From Mayfieldus sp963781495 (GTDB lineage: Bacteria > Actinomycetota > Thermoleophilia > Solirubrobacterales > 70-9): 64,000 nucleotides of DNA. Of this stretch, positions 23,037-32,202 are shown one piece after another (positions within the stretch are counted from its first letter, which is position 1; each line of letters starts with the position of its first letter). The notes under the pieces were generated by a model that saw only the letters and a program-made list of their open reading frames with translations, did not search any database and was not told the DNA's origin. Location of the stretch: contig CAWAFX010000003.1 of assembly GCA_963781495.1 (NCBI GenBank), forward strand, positions 62,001 to 126,000. Direction: 5' to 3'. The translations under genes and the position numbers were made by a program.

Positions 23037-25883
23037 ATGGGCGGGCGCCGCCGCAACGTCTTCATCCTGCTCTTCGTGCTCGGCCTGCTCGCCGTCTCGG
23101 TGGCGGTGATCGTCGGCAAGAAGACCCGCCTCGGACTCGACCTCCAGGGCGGCATCGAGCTCGTCCTCCAGGGGCGCCCGACGCCGCAGCAGCCGACCGT
23201 CGACGCCGACGCGATCAACCGCGCAATCGATCAGATCCGCAGCGGCTGCGACCAGCTCGGCGTCTCCGAGATCGAGGTCTCACGCCTGGGCACGGATCAG
23301 ATCTCGGTCGGGATCCCGGGCGCGACCAGCCTCGGCAAGGCGACCCAGTGCGCGACCAAGCCGGCACGGCTGAACTTCTACGACTGGGAAGCGAACGTAA
23401 TCGGCAAGAAGGGCTCGCCGCAGCCGGCCGAGGACCCGTTCACCAACCTCTACGACGCGGTCAAACTGGCCTCACAGCAGAAGCCGACCTGCGACCGCTG
23501 CACGACCGACGCCCGTTACTACCTGTTCAAGGACAACCGCCTGCACGACCGCATCGCCGGTCCGGAGACGGTCCGCAGCGATCTCTACCTGCGCACCAAC
23601 GGCCGCAAGCGCCCCCACACCGGGACGGTGCTGAAGGTTCCGAAGGGAACCCTGGTCGTCACCGACACCCCGAGCGCGGACCCCGGCACCTGCGCTTCCC
23701 GCGACTGCTTCTGGGTGATGCACGATCGCTCGGCGCTTTCGGGCAGCGACATCAAGAGCCCGGAGCAGAACTACGACCCGCAGACCAACGCGCCGAACGT
23801 CACCTTCAACTTCACCGGTACCGGCAAGAAGGAATTCCAGGACGTCACCCGCAAGATCGCCCAGCGCGGGGCCGCCAATGCCCTGCCGGGCCAGAACCCG
23901 GCGGTCAGCTCCAACCACTTCGCGATCATCCTCGACAACGCGGTCGTCTCGCGGCCGATCATCAACTATCAGGAGAACCCCGACGGGATCAACGGCGACA
24001 CCGGCGCCCAGATCTCCGGCATCAACAATCTCGGCAAGGCCCAGCAGCTGGCCGAGTATCTGAAGCGCGGTGCGCTTCAGATCGACCTCAAGCTGATCAG
24101 CCAGAGCCAGGTCTCGGCGACGCTCGGCAAGCAGGCGCTCGACCAGGGCCTGCGGGCTGGGATCGCCGGACTGCTGATCGTGATGATCTTCCTGCTCATC
24201 CTCTACCGCTTCCTGGGGCTGATCGCGAGCGTCGCCCTGGGCGCCTACGGGGTGATCTTCTTCGCCCTGATCAAACTGATCCCGATCACGCTGACGCTGC
24301 CCGGGATCGCGGGCCTGATCCTGACGATCGGGGTCGCCGCGGACTCCAACATCGTGATCTTCGAGCGCATCAAGGAAGAGGTGCGCGCCGGGAGATCCAT
24401 GGGGGCGGCGATCGCCGCCGGCTACAGGCGTGGAATCGCGACGATAGTCGACGCCAACGTCGTCACCCTGCTGACCGCGTTCATCCTCTTCGTACTCGCC
24501 ACCTCCGGGGTCCAGGGCTTCGCCCTGACCCTGGCGATCGGGACCCTGACCTCGCTGCTGACCGCGGTCGTCTTCACCCAGGCGCTGCTCAGCACGATGA
24601 GCCATTCGCGGTTCTTACGCTCGCCCTCCGCCCTCGGTGCCGGGCCGCAGCGGGTGCGCTGGCATTTCGACTTCATGGGCGCCAGCCGCTGGTTCTTTTC
24701 GATCTCGGGGATCATCCTCTCGGTCGGCGCGATCGCGCTGGCGACCAAGCAGCTCAACCTCGGGATCGATTTCGAGTCCGGGACCAGGATCACGGTCAGC
24801 GTGCAGAAGGCGACCGACGAGACTGGGATCCGCGACGCCCTGGGACCGCTCGGCCTCTCCGGCGCCGAGGTTCAGGCCGTCAACAACCCGGGCCTCGGTC
24901 CGAACTCGTTCGAGATCAAGAGCGCCCAGCTGGGGCCGGGCAAGATCGCCGGCGTCCAGGCGGCCCTGCGGAAGAGCTTCGGGATCAGCCCCAACGGCTT
25001 CGACAACACCAGCGTCGGGCCGACCTTCGGCTCAACCGTGGCCAGCAACGCCGGCAAGGCGATCGTCTTCTCGCTGCTTCTGATCACCGGCTATGTGGCG
25101 CTGCGGTTCGACCCCAAGTTCGCGCTGCCGGTCCTGATCGCGCTATTCCACGACATTCTGATCACCGCCGGCGTCTACTCGCTGACCAGCCGCGAGGTCT
25201 CGAGCGCCACCGTCGCCGCCTTCTTGACCATCCTCGGCTACTCGCTCTACGACACGATCATCGTCTTCGACCGCGTGCGCGAGAACCTGCCGCGGATGCC
25301 GCGGGCGGCCTTCTCGCAGATCGTCAACCGCTCGATGAGCGAGGTGCTGACCCGGTCGCTGGCGACCAGCTTCTCGACTCTGCTGCCGATCACGGCGCTG
25401 CTGCTGTTCGGCGGCCAGACCTTGAAGGACTTCGCCTTCGCGCTGCTGGTCGGCGTCGCCTCCGGTACCTACTCCTCGATCTTCATCGCCTCGCCGGTCT
25501 TGACCGCCTGGAAGGAGCGCGAGCCCAACTTCCGCGCCCGCCGGGCCCGGATCGAGGCGGCGATGGGAACGGTGCCGCCGTTCGCCGAGGAGATCGAGGT
25601 CGCCAAGCTGCCCGAGATCGAGGCAGAGGAAGAGGAGCCAGAGGCCCCCGAGCCCGAGAAGGCGCTGACCCCGGCCTCGAAGCAGGCGGGGCGGCGCTCG
25701 CAGGAGGAGATCCTGCGCGAGGCCGGGATCGCCGAGCGGCCGGCGGGCGACGGGGCGGGGGGGGACGGCGAAGCCGAGCCCGCGGTCGGGGCGGCAGGCG
25801 ACGGCGAGGGCACGGAGCCGCGGCGCTCGAAGGGCTCCAAGAGCCGGCGCCAGCGCCGCCGCAAGCACGGGAGGCGGAGATGA
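23037..25883 (+). CDS. secDF: Protein translocase subunit SecDF (fused)
   Basis: 948 residues. SecD half (~1-510): first helix, the D1 motif GLDLQGGIELVLQ, a long extracytoplasmic P1 region and five helices with the IGVAADSNIVIFERIKEE motif. SecF half (~540-830): LNLGIDFESGTRI, P4 region and five helices with ILGYSLYDTIIVFDRVREN. SecDF uses the proton gradient to pull secreted proteins out of the SecYEG channel. The last ~110 residues are an acidic then basic low-complexity cytosolic tail (KGSKSRRQRRRKHGRRR). An ATG immediately after the zinc-ribbon gene serves as start. Confidence 0.96.
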   Translation: MGGRRRNVFILLFVLGLLAVSVAVIVGKKTRLGLDLQGGIELVLQGRPTPQQPTVDADAINRAIDQIRSGCDQLGVSEIEVSRLGTDQISVGIPGATSLGKATQCATKPARLNFYDWEANVIGKKGSPQPAEDPFTNLYDAVKLASQQKPTCDRCTTDARYYLFKDNRLHDRIAGPETVRSDLYLRTNGRKRPHTGTVLKVPKGTLVVTDTPSADPGTCASRDCFWVMHDRSALSGSDIKSPEQNYDPQTNAPNVTFNFTGTGKKEFQDVTRKIAQRGAANALPGQNPAVSSNHFAIILDNAVVSRPIINYQENPDGINGDTGAQISGINNLGKAQQLAEYLKRGALQIDLKLISQSQVSATLGKQALDQGLRAGIAGLLIVMIFLLILYRFLGLIASVALGAYGVIFFALIKLIPITLTLPGIAGLILTIGVAADSNIVIFERIKEEVRAGRSMGAAIAAGYRRGIATIVDANVVTLLTAFILFVLATSGVQGFALTLAIGTLTSLLTAVVFTQALLSTMSHSRFLRSPSALGAGPQRVRWHFDFMGASRWFFSISGIILSVGAIALATKQLNLGIDFESGTRITVSVQKATDETGIRDALGPLGLSGAEVQAVNNPGLGPNSFEIKSAQLGPGKIAGVQAALRKSFGISPNGFDNTSVGPTFGSTVASNAGKAIVFSLLLITGYVALRFDPKFALPVLIALFHDILITAGVYSLTSREVSSATVAAFLTILGYSLYDTIIVFDRVRENLPRMPRAAFSQIVNRSMSEVLTRSLATSFSTLLPITALLLFGGQTLKDFAFALLVGVASGTYSSIFIASPVLTAWKEREPNFRARRARIEAAMGTVPPFAEEIEVAKLPEIEAEEEEPEAPEPEKALTPASKQAGRRSQEEILREAGIAERPAGDGAGGDGEAEPAVGAAGDGEGTEPRRSKGSKSRRQRRRKHGRRR

Positions 25884-25885
25884 TG

Positions 25886-25919
25886 GGCCGCGAAACGAAG
25901 TGGAGCGGCAGATGCATGT
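25886..25919 (+). repeat. 34-base dispersed repeat, copy A
   Basis: Starts two bases after the secDF stop and is identical over 34 bases to the copy at 43556-43589. It contains GCCGC/GCGGC able to form a short hairpin and ends in ATGCATGT. In this copy the second hairpin seen at the other two sites is missing. The ATG within ATGCATGT (25912) is also the most upstream plausible start of the next gene. Confidence 0.85.
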
Positions 25920-26199
25920 GGGGGACCGTCTAGTGGCCCTTTTGGTCTGGTTCATGACCGGAATCGCGCTCTGGCATTTCACCGTCTTTCTGCCCGACCG
26001 CTTCTGGCAGGGAATCGTCGGCGCCTTCATCGGCGCCGTCCTCGGCGCGCTCGCGACCGGGGCGATCGGCCAGGAGGCGGCCGGGCGCAGCATCGGCAAC
26101 ACCGACATCACTACGGTGTTCTGGGCCCTGCCGGGAGTCGTCGTCGGGCTGGCCGTCGTCTACGCGATCGGAGTTCGCCAGGAGGCAGCCGAGGCCTGA
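25912..26199 (+). CDS. Small membrane protein (about 95 aa)
   Basis: Two to three hydrophobic helices: LVALLVWFMTGIALWHFTVF, GIVGAFIGAVLGALATGAIG and TVFWALPGVVVGLAVVYAIG, with a short acidic tail. The glycine-rich middle helix recalls small GlsB/transglycosylase-associated membrane proteins, but identity is uncertain. Start choice is unclear: ATG at 25912 lies inside the 34-base repeat; GTG at 25918 or 25933 are alternatives. It sits between secDF and recJ on the same strand. Confidence 0.65.
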   Translation: MHVGDRLVALLVWFMTGIALWHFTVFLPDRFWQGIVGAFIGAVLGALATGAIGQEAAGRSIGNTDITTVFWALPGVVVGLAVVYAIGVRQEAAEA

Positions 26200-26229
26200 C
26201 CGCCCCCGCGGAATCGCCGCGGGGCGGTT
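26200..26229 (+). terminator. Strong GC hairpin before recJ
   Basis: CCGCCCCCGCGG pairs with CCGCGGGGCGG (one bulged C) around a 5-base AATCG loop directly after the small membrane protein stop; only TT follows. A terminator or mRNA-end hairpin is likely, though recJ follows 30 bases later on the same strand. Confidence 0.5.
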
Positions 26230-26258
26230 CCGTCGGGTCGTCTGCTTAGCCTCGCAGC

Positions 26259-28826
26259 GTGCCCGAGGGTGCCTGCTCATACCTGGCCGAGCCCTATTCC
26301 TACGCCGAGGCGCGGGCCCTGGCCGCGGGGCTGGGGGTCAGCGAGCCGGTTGCCGTGACCCTGGTCCGGCGCGGTTATCGCACCGTCGAGCAGGCGCGCA
26401 GCTTCCTCGCCGCCGACGAGAGCCACGACCCGCTGCGCTTCGAGGGCATGCCCAGCGTCGTCGAGGCGCTGCTCGTCGCCGCCGCGCATGGCCGGCGGAT
26501 CACCGTCCACGGGGACTACGACGTCGACGGCGTCTGCTCGACCGCGATCCTGACCGCGACCCTGCGCGAGCTGGGCGCCGAGTGCGACTGGTACATCCCC
26601 GACCGCCTGGGCGAGGGCTACGGCCTCAGCAGCGAGGGGGTGCGGCGGCTGGTCGCCCGCGGCACCGAGGTGCTCTTGACCGCCGACTGCGGGATCGGCT
26701 GCGCGAACGAGGTCCGCGAGGCGCGCGAGGCCGGGATCGAGGTCGTCGTCACCGATCACCACTCACCGCCGGACGAGCTGCCCGACTGCCCGATCCTGCA
26801 CCCGGTCCTCAGCGGCTATCCATTCGCCGAGCTCTGCGGGACGGCGGTCGCCTACAAGCTGGCCTGCGCTCTGCGGACCGCCGCCTCGGGCCCCGACCCG
26901 GAGCGCGACGAGGCCGACCTCGACCTCGTCGCCCTGGCGACGGTCGCCGACATGGTGCCGCTGGTGGGTGAGAACCGCTCGCTGGTGCGGCGCGGGCTCA
27001 CCGTCGCCCGCCGCGCCGGGCGCCCCGGCCTGCGGGCCCTGATCGCGGCCTCGGGATCGGAGCCCGAGCGACTCGACGAGGGCGATTTCTCCTTCCGCCT
27101 CGCCCCGCGCATCAACGCCGCGGGGCGCCTCTACCGTGCCGACGCCGGAGTGGAGCTCTTCCTGACCGGCGACGAGAAGCGGGCGGAGGAGATCGCCGCC
27201 GAGCTCGACCGCGCCAACTTCGAGCGCCGGGACGCCGAGCGCGAGGTCGAGACGGCGGCCGAGGCGGCGCTGCGGGAGCTGCCGCAGCGGCTGCGCGAGG
27301 CGCCGGCGCTGGTCGTCGCCGGGCAGGGCTGGCACCCGGGCGTGGTCGGGATCGTCGCCTCGCGCCTGGTCGAGCGCCACTGGCGGCCGGTGATCCTGCT
27401 CTCCTTCGACGGCGAGAGCGGCCGCGGTTCGGGGCGCAGCATCCCCGGCTTCGACCTGCTCGGCGGGCTGGAGGCCTGCGCCGAGCACCTGCTGCGCTTC
27501 GGCGGCCACCGCGCCGCGGCCGGGCTGGAGCTGGCGGCGTCGGAGCTGGACGCCTTCCGCGAGGCCTTCATCGCCCACGCCGCAGAGAAGCTTGGCCCCG
27601 ATGAGCTGGCCCGCACCGAGCGCATCGACGCCCTCGTTGGCGGCGACGGCCTCGGCCTCGAGCTGGCCGAGGAGCTGGAGCGGCTGGCCCCGTTCGGGGC
27701 CGGGAACCCGGGCGTGCGGCTTATGGTCCCGTCGGCCAAGCTCGCCGACGTGCGCTCGATGGGCGATGGCAAGCACTCGCGCTTCAGCCTCCAGAGCGGC
27801 GGCGGACGCGCCCTCGGGGTCGCCTTCGGCCGTCCCTCGCTGCCGGCCTCCGACGCGGTCGACGCCGCGGTACGGCTCGAGGTCAACCAGTGGAACGGCT
27901 CGATCGAACCGCGGGTGGTCCTGCGCGAGCTCTACGACCTCGTCGAGACCGCACCGGCGGGCGAGCCGGCGTCCCTGCATGCCTGCGAGTGCGAAGCCGA
28001 GGAGTGGTGGGGGCGCTTCGACGCCGAGCTCGGCTGTGAGCCGGGGGTCTGGCCCGAGCCGCCGCTGCTAGAGGCGGCGCGGGCCGGTGCAGAGCGCGAG
28101 GCGATCCGGGTCCGCGGCTCGGCGATCGCGACGATCGCGGAGCTGGTCTCCAGCGGCGAGTCGGTGCTCGCCCTCTGCGCCGACGCCTCGCGCCGCGCCG
28201 AGCTGGCGGGAGGGGCCACCGGTCTGGCCCGCTTCGGGGGAGGCGCAGCACTGATCGCCTGCGGGCGCTGCGGCGGCGCCGCGGTGGACGGGCTCGCGGC
28301 CCGCGCCGAGGCGGGCCTGGCGCTGACCGACTTCTGGGCTCTGGCGCGCTCGCCGGAGATCGGGCTCGGCTTCGATCACGTCGTCCTCGTCGATCCACCG
28401 CCCTTCCCGCACCTGGCAGCGCTTTCCGCCCGCGGCAACAACGACCGTCCAGGCTTTCTGCATTCGGCCTGGGGCGAGCAGGAGCGCGGCTTCGCCCTGC
28501 GGGTGCTCGATCACGAGCTCGGGATGCGCCAGCCGCTGCGCGACGTCTTCCGCGGCCTTTGCAAGGCGAAATCGACCGAGCGCGAAGCCCTCTGGGAGGT
28601 GCTCTGCGGCAGCGGCGGCCACTCGCACAGCCCCGAGCTGGCTGCGCGCTGCGTGCGGGTGCTGCGCGAACTGGATCTCGTGACCGGGGACGCAAGCGAC
28701 CACCGCTGGAGCCCCAGGGTCGTATCCTCGGAACACACGCAACTGGAGCGATCGGGCGCGTTTCGCGCCTACGGCTCCCGTTTCGAGGAGGGCAAGCGAT
28801 ACCTCGCAAGTCTGAGACAGCAGTAA
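26259..28826 (+). CDS. recJ: Single-stranded-DNA-specific exonuclease RecJ
   Basis: 855 residues. DHH phosphoesterase domain with VHGDYDVDGVCST, LTADCGIG and TDHHSPPDELP metal-binding motifs; DHHA1 domain with GGHRAAAGLEL; then the OB-fold region. RecJ degrades ssDNA 5' to 3' in recombination and mismatch repair. The length exceeds classical RecJ (~570) by almost 300 residues: the extra C-terminal part (from ~560) contains an Ala/Arg-rich alpha/beta segment and a final helical region (RDVFRGLCKAKSTEREALWEVL) resembling a winged helix, comparable to long Gram-positive RecJ. GTG start. The end overlaps the probable start of rel. Confidence 0.95.
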   Translation: MPEGACSYLAEPYSYAEARALAAGLGVSEPVAVTLVRRGYRTVEQARSFLAADESHDPLRFEGMPSVVEALLVAAAHGRRITVHGDYDVDGVCSTAILTATLRELGAECDWYIPDRLGEGYGLSSEGVRRLVARGTEVLLTADCGIGCANEVREAREAGIEVVVTDHHSPPDELPDCPILHPVLSGYPFAELCGTAVAYKLACALRTAASGPDPERDEADLDLVALATVADMVPLVGENRSLVRRGLTVARRAGRPGLRALIAASGSEPERLDEGDFSFRLAPRINAAGRLYRADAGVELFLTGDEKRAEEIAAELDRANFERRDAEREVETAAEAALRELPQRLREAPALVVAGQGWHPGVVGIVASRLVERHWRPVILLSFDGESGRGSGRSIPGFDLLGGLEACAEHLLRFGGHRAAAGLELAASELDAFREAFIAHAAEKLGPDELARTERIDALVGGDGLGLELAEELERLAPFGAGNPGVRLMVPSAKLADVRSMGDGKHSRFSLQSGGGRALGVAFGRPSLPASDAVDAAVRLEVNQWNGSIEPRVVLRELYDLVETAPAGEPASLHACECEAEEWWGRFDAELGCEPGVWPEPPLLEAARAGAEREAIRVRGSAIATIAELVSSGESVLALCADASRRAELAGGATGLARFGGGAALIACGRCGGAAVDGLAARAEAGLALTDFWALARSPEIGLGFDHVVLVDPPPFPHLAALSARGNNDRPGFLHSAWGEQERGFALRVLDHELGMRQPLRDVFRGLCKAKSTEREALWEVLCGSGGHSHSPELAARCVRVLRELDLVTGDASDHRWSPRVVSSEHTQLERSGAFRAYGSRFEEGKRYLASLRQQ
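28786..28791 (+). promoter_or_regulatory. Ribosome binding site indicating an ATA start for rel
   Basis: A perfect AGGAGG lies seven bases before an in-frame ATA at 28799. No ATG, GTG or TTG of the rel frame occurs near it, and the next canonical start (GTG, 28967) has no comparable ribosome binding site. Confidence 0.55.
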
Positions 28827-31279
28827 AGCGTGATGGCACGCGGAAGAAGAAGCGCACCACGGCCGGCGCGGACGCGAAAACGTCCGGGCGCGAGCCGGCG
28901 CGCGCCAAGCCGGCGCTGAAGAAGGAGGCGCCGAAGAAGCGCGCCCGGCCCACCAACGGCAAGGCGGTGAGCGAGGGCAACGGCGCCCCGCCCGCCGACC
29001 GCCGCGGCCACACCAAGGTCGGCGCGCCGACCGAGCCGGCGGCCGGCCCGCCGGTCGACGCGCTGACCGGCCAGTTGACGGAGGAGCAGTGCCGCCTGCT
29101 GGGCGACCTCTTCGCGGTGATCGGCGAGCACGAGGACGAGTCGCGGGAGCCGATCGACCGCGACGCGGTCCAGCGGGGCTTCGTCTTCGCCTGCGAGCGC
29201 CACGCCGACCAGATGCGCAAGTCCGGAGACGAGTTCATCACCCACCCGGTCGGCGTCGCCCAGATCTGCGCCGCGATGCGCCTCGACACCGAGACCCTCT
29301 GTGCGGCGCTGCTGCACGACACCGTCGAGGACACCAGCGCCAGCCTGGAGGAGATCGAGCAGACTTTCGACCCCGAGGTCGCACAGCTGGTCGACGGAGT
29401 CACGAAGCTGACCGGGATCACCTTCGAGAGCCGAGACGAGCGCCAGGCCGAGAACTACCGCAAGATGATGGTCGCGGTCGCCACCGACGTCAGGGTGATC
29501 CTGATCAAGCTCGCCGACCGGCTGCACAACATGCGCACCCTGGAGGCGCTGCCGAAGCAGAAGCAGGTGGCCAAGGCACGCGAGACGCTCGAGATCTACG
29601 CGCCGCTCGCGCACCGGCTGGGTATCCATGCGATCAAGTGGGAGCTGGAGGACCTCGCCTTCGCGACCCTGCACCCGCGCAAGTACGACGAGATCAAGAA
29701 GCTGGTCGCCCAGCAGCGGCTGGAGCGCGAGCGCTACGTCGAGGATGCGGGCGCATTCCTCGCCGACGAGCTGGGCAAGGTCGGGATCTCGGCCGAGATC
29801 TCGGGCCGCGCCAAGCACTTCTATTCGATCTACACGAAGATGACCCGCAAGGGGCGCGAGTTCAACGAGATCTTCGACCTCACGGCGATGCGGGTGATCG
29901 TCGACTCGGTCAAGGACTGCTACGGCGCGATCGGGGTCATCCACTCGATCTGGAAGCCGCTGCCGGGCCGCTTCAAGGACTTCGTCGCGATGCCGAAGGC
30001 CAACCTCTACCAGGCCCTGCACACGACGGTGATCGGCCCCGAGGGCCGTCCGCTGGAGATCCAGATCCGCACCCAGCAGATGCACCAGATCGCGGAGTAC
30101 GGAATCGCGACCCACGTCTCCTACAAGGAGGGCCGGGAGGGCGCCGACGCCGAGCAGGAGAAGATGACCTGGCTGCGCCACCTGGCCGAGGCCGAGGGCG
30201 AGCAGGACCCAGCCGAGTTCCTCGACTCGCTCAAGGTCGACCTGTTCGAGGACGAGGTGTACGTCTTCACTCCCAAGGGGGAGGTCAAGAACCTCTCAGC
30301 CGGCTCGACGCCGCTCGACTTCGCCTACGCCGTCCACACCGACGTCGGCCACCGCTGTGTGGGCGCCAAGGTCAACGACCGACTGGTGCCGCTCCACTAC
30401 ACGCTGCGCAGCGGCGACATCGTCGAGGTGATGACCTCGAAGCAGGAGCGCGGGCCGTCGCGCGACTGGTTGAAGCTGGTGCGAACCAGCCGCGCGCGCA
30501 ACAAGATCCGCGCCTGGTACAAGCGCGAGCGCCGCGAGGACGCCGAGCGCCACGGCCGCGAGCAGCTGCAGCAGGCGCTGCGCAATCGCGGGCTGCCCTC
30601 GCAGAAGGTCGCTCCCTCGGACCTGCTCGCCGACGTGATCCGCGAGATCGGCTTCAAGAAGGCCGACGACTTCTACATCGCCCTCGGTCAGGGCAAGGTC
30701 AGCTCGCGGATCGTCGCCAACAAGCTGATGCAGCGGCTGAAGGCGGGCGAGTCGGTCGACCAGGAGCAGACCGTCGACGACCTGATCAGCGACGCCGACG
30801 CCGACCGCCGCCGTACCCGCGAGGCCTCCAACTACGGAATCAGTGTCAAGGGCGTCGACGACGTCGCCGTGCGGCTGGCCAAGTGCTGCCGGCCGGTGCC
30901 CGGCGACGAGATCGCCGGCTACGTCTCGCTCGGCCGCGGGATCACGATCCACCGCCAGGACTGCAAGAACCTGAAGGCCCTGCGCAAGGCGCCGGAGCGC
31001 TTCGTCGAGGTCGGCTGGGACGGCGAGAACGAGGCTTCATACCGGGTCGAGCTCCAGGTCGATGCCTATGACCGCACCCGCCTGCTCGAGGACCTATCGC
31101 GCACCTTCGCTGAGGCCGGGATCAACATCATCGAGGCGAGCTGCGCGACCAAGCACCCGATGGTCAAGAACCGCTTCGTGGTTGAGGTGGGGGACACCCA
31201 GCAGCTGAAGCAGTGCGTGAGCCGGCTGCGCAACCTCGACTCGGTGTTCGACGCATATCGCGTGACGCCGACCAGCTAG
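28799..31279 (+). CDS. rel: Bifunctional (p)ppGpp synthetase/hydrolase Rel
   Basis: About 826 residues from the proposed ATA start, or 770 from GTG 28967. After a Lys-rich N-terminal extension come the HD hydrolase domain (THPVGVAQ, LLHDTVEDT), the synthetase domain (KDCYGAIGVIHSIWKPLPGRFKDF), a TGS domain (VYVFTPKGEVKNLSAGSTPLDFAYAVH), a zinc-finger/helical region (KCCRPVPGDEI) and a C-terminal ACT domain. It makes and degrades the stringent-response alarmones on starved ribosomes. The 5' end overlaps recJ by 28 bases. The extension from 28799 (PRKSETAVKRDGTRKKK) looks native. Confidence 0.93.
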   Translation: MPRKSETAVKRDGTRKKKRTTAGADAKTSGREPARAKPALKKEAPKKRARPTNGKAVSEGNGAPPADRRGHTKVGAPTEPAAGPPVDALTGQLTEEQCRLLGDLFAVIGEHEDESREPIDRDAVQRGFVFACERHADQMRKSGDEFITHPVGVAQICAAMRLDTETLCAALLHDTVEDTSASLEEIEQTFDPEVAQLVDGVTKLTGITFESRDERQAENYRKMMVAVATDVRVILIKLADRLHNMRTLEALPKQKQVAKARETLEIYAPLAHRLGIHAIKWELEDLAFATLHPRKYDEIKKLVAQQRLERERYVEDAGAFLADELGKVGISAEISGRAKHFYSIYTKMTRKGREFNEIFDLTAMRVIVDSVKDCYGAIGVIHSIWKPLPGRFKDFVAMPKANLYQALHTTVIGPEGRPLEIQIRTQQMHQIAEYGIATHVSYKEGREGADAEQEKMTWLRHLAEAEGEQDPAEFLDSLKVDLFEDEVYVFTPKGEVKNLSAGSTPLDFAYAVHTDVGHRCVGAKVNDRLVPLHYTLRSGDIVEVMTSKQERGPSRDWLKLVRTSRARNKIRAWYKRERREDAERHGREQLQQALRNRGLPSQKVAPSDLLADVIREIGFKKADDFYIALGQGKVSSRIVANKLMQRLKAGESVDQEQTVDDLISDADADRRRTREASNYGISVKGVDDVAVRLAKCCRPVPGDEIAGYVSLGRGITIHRQDCKNLKALRKAPERFVEVGWDGENEASYRVELQVDAYDRTRLLEDLSRTFAEAGINIIEASCATKHPMVKNRFVVEVGDTQQLKQCVSRLRNLDSVFDAYRVTPTS

Positions 31280-31311
31280 GTGATGATGGGCGACGACGTT
31301 ATGTCGGCGCA

Positions 31312-31340
31312 CATGCATGTCAGGCGGCGAAGCCGCCGCA
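31312..31340 (+). repeat. Related dispersed repeat, copy B (second hairpin conserved)
   Basis: After the rel stop, CATGCATGT is followed by CAGGCGGC-GAA-GCCGCCGCAA. Copy C at 43582-43611 has the same arrangement, ATGCATGT CAGGCGGCC-ATA-GGCCGCCGCAA; the stem is kept while the loop and closing pair differ. Upstream, a CGAC/GTCG stem replaces the first hairpin of copies A and C without sequence identity. Confidence 0.65.
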
Positions 31341-31347
31341 ATTGATT

Positions 31348-31740
31348 GTGGGTGCCAATGCCGAGTACGTTCGCCAATGGGCTGATGCTCTGAACCGGGG
31401 CGATTTCGAGACGATGATCGAAGCGGCGCCGCCGGAGTTCGAGTGGGTCGTGGCGCGCGAGCATCCCGACACCACCACGCATCGCGGCCCGGAGGCAGTC
31501 AGCGCCTACCTGGCGGAGTGGCGCCGGATGATGCCCGACTTCCGGGTCGATATCGTCGAGCTCGAGGAGAGGGGCGACCGGGTGCTGACCGTGATCGAGA
31601 TCGCCGGCACCGGCGCCGGAAGCGGTGCCCGGACCGAGGTGCGTACGGCGACGATCAGCACTTTCCGCGATGGCGTCCCGGTGAGGACCGAGGAGTACCT
31701 CGACCCGGAGGAAGCCCGCAGCCTGCTGGCGGCCGGCTAG
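31348..31740 (+). CDS. SnoaL/NTF2-like protein
   Basis: About 130 residues forming a cone-shaped alpha+beta barrel of the NTF2 superfamily: the N-terminal helix EYVRQWADALNRGDFETMIEAAPPEFEW, the middle HRGPEAVSAYLAEWRRMM and the strands VLTVIEIAGTGAGSG and VRTEEYLDPEEA. Such proteins may be isomerases, cyclases or binding proteins; none can be assigned. GTG 31348 is the likely start, right after repeat copy B; TTG 31342 is an alternative. Its stop overlaps the stop of the convergent NTF2-like gene. Confidence 0.72.
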   Translation: MGANAEYVRQWADALNRGDFETMIEAAPPEFEWVVAREHPDTTTHRGPEAVSAYLAEWRRMMPDFRVDIVELEERGDRVLTVIEIAGTGAGSGARTEVRTATISTFRDGVPVRTEEYLDPEEARSLLAAG

Positions 31741-32193
31741 GACAGCCCGGCTGCCTGGCGAGCCTGCTCGATGTCCAGGTAGAAGCCCATCGAGACGATC
31801 CGCCCGTCCTCGACCCGATGGACGGAGGCCGCCTCCTGGGGAATCTCGATCCCGCTGACCCGCATTCGACCGGTCGCCTGGGCGAGCAGCAGCACCACGC
31901 CGCCCCCTGCGTCGATCGCCTCCACGAGGCGGACCCGGAACTGCTCCCAGGGCTCCAGCCAGATATTCCAGCCCTCGACCAGCCCCTCCGGGCCGACGAA
32001 GTCGGAGCGCTCCATCACCTCGATGCCGCTCGCCTCGGGCACCTCGAAGCGGATCTTGGCCCGCGGGGCCGATCGACTCGTCGGCGAGCCGCAGCCACTC
32101 CTCGTCGGCAAGGAGCTCCGCCATGTCCACCTCGTCGCTGGTGCGGGCGCTGCGAAACAGCCCAGAAACCAGCTCGACGTCCTGCTGCGACAC
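31737..32193 (-). pseudogene. SnoaL/NTF2-like gene with a frameshift
   Basis: The N-terminal part (MSQQDVELVSGLFRSARTSDEVDMAELL) is read in one frame and the rest (AKIRFEVPEASGIEVMERSDF to EQARQAAGLS) in another. Removing one G from the GGGG run at 32065-32068 (plus strand) joins them into a normal ~150-residue NTF2-like protein (ADESIGPRAKIRFE). The function is unknown. The break is in a short homopolymer, so a sequencing indel is as likely as true inactivation. A downstream in-frame start at 32111 would give a truncated product. Confidence 0.7.
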
Positions 32194-32202
32194 GGCCCGA
32201 AG

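Noticed and set aside
23348..25933. An 861-residue plus-strand frame overlapping secDF
   Set aside because: Extremely Arg/Pro/Gln-rich composition and full overlap with the conserved SecDF frame show it is an out-of-frame shadow.
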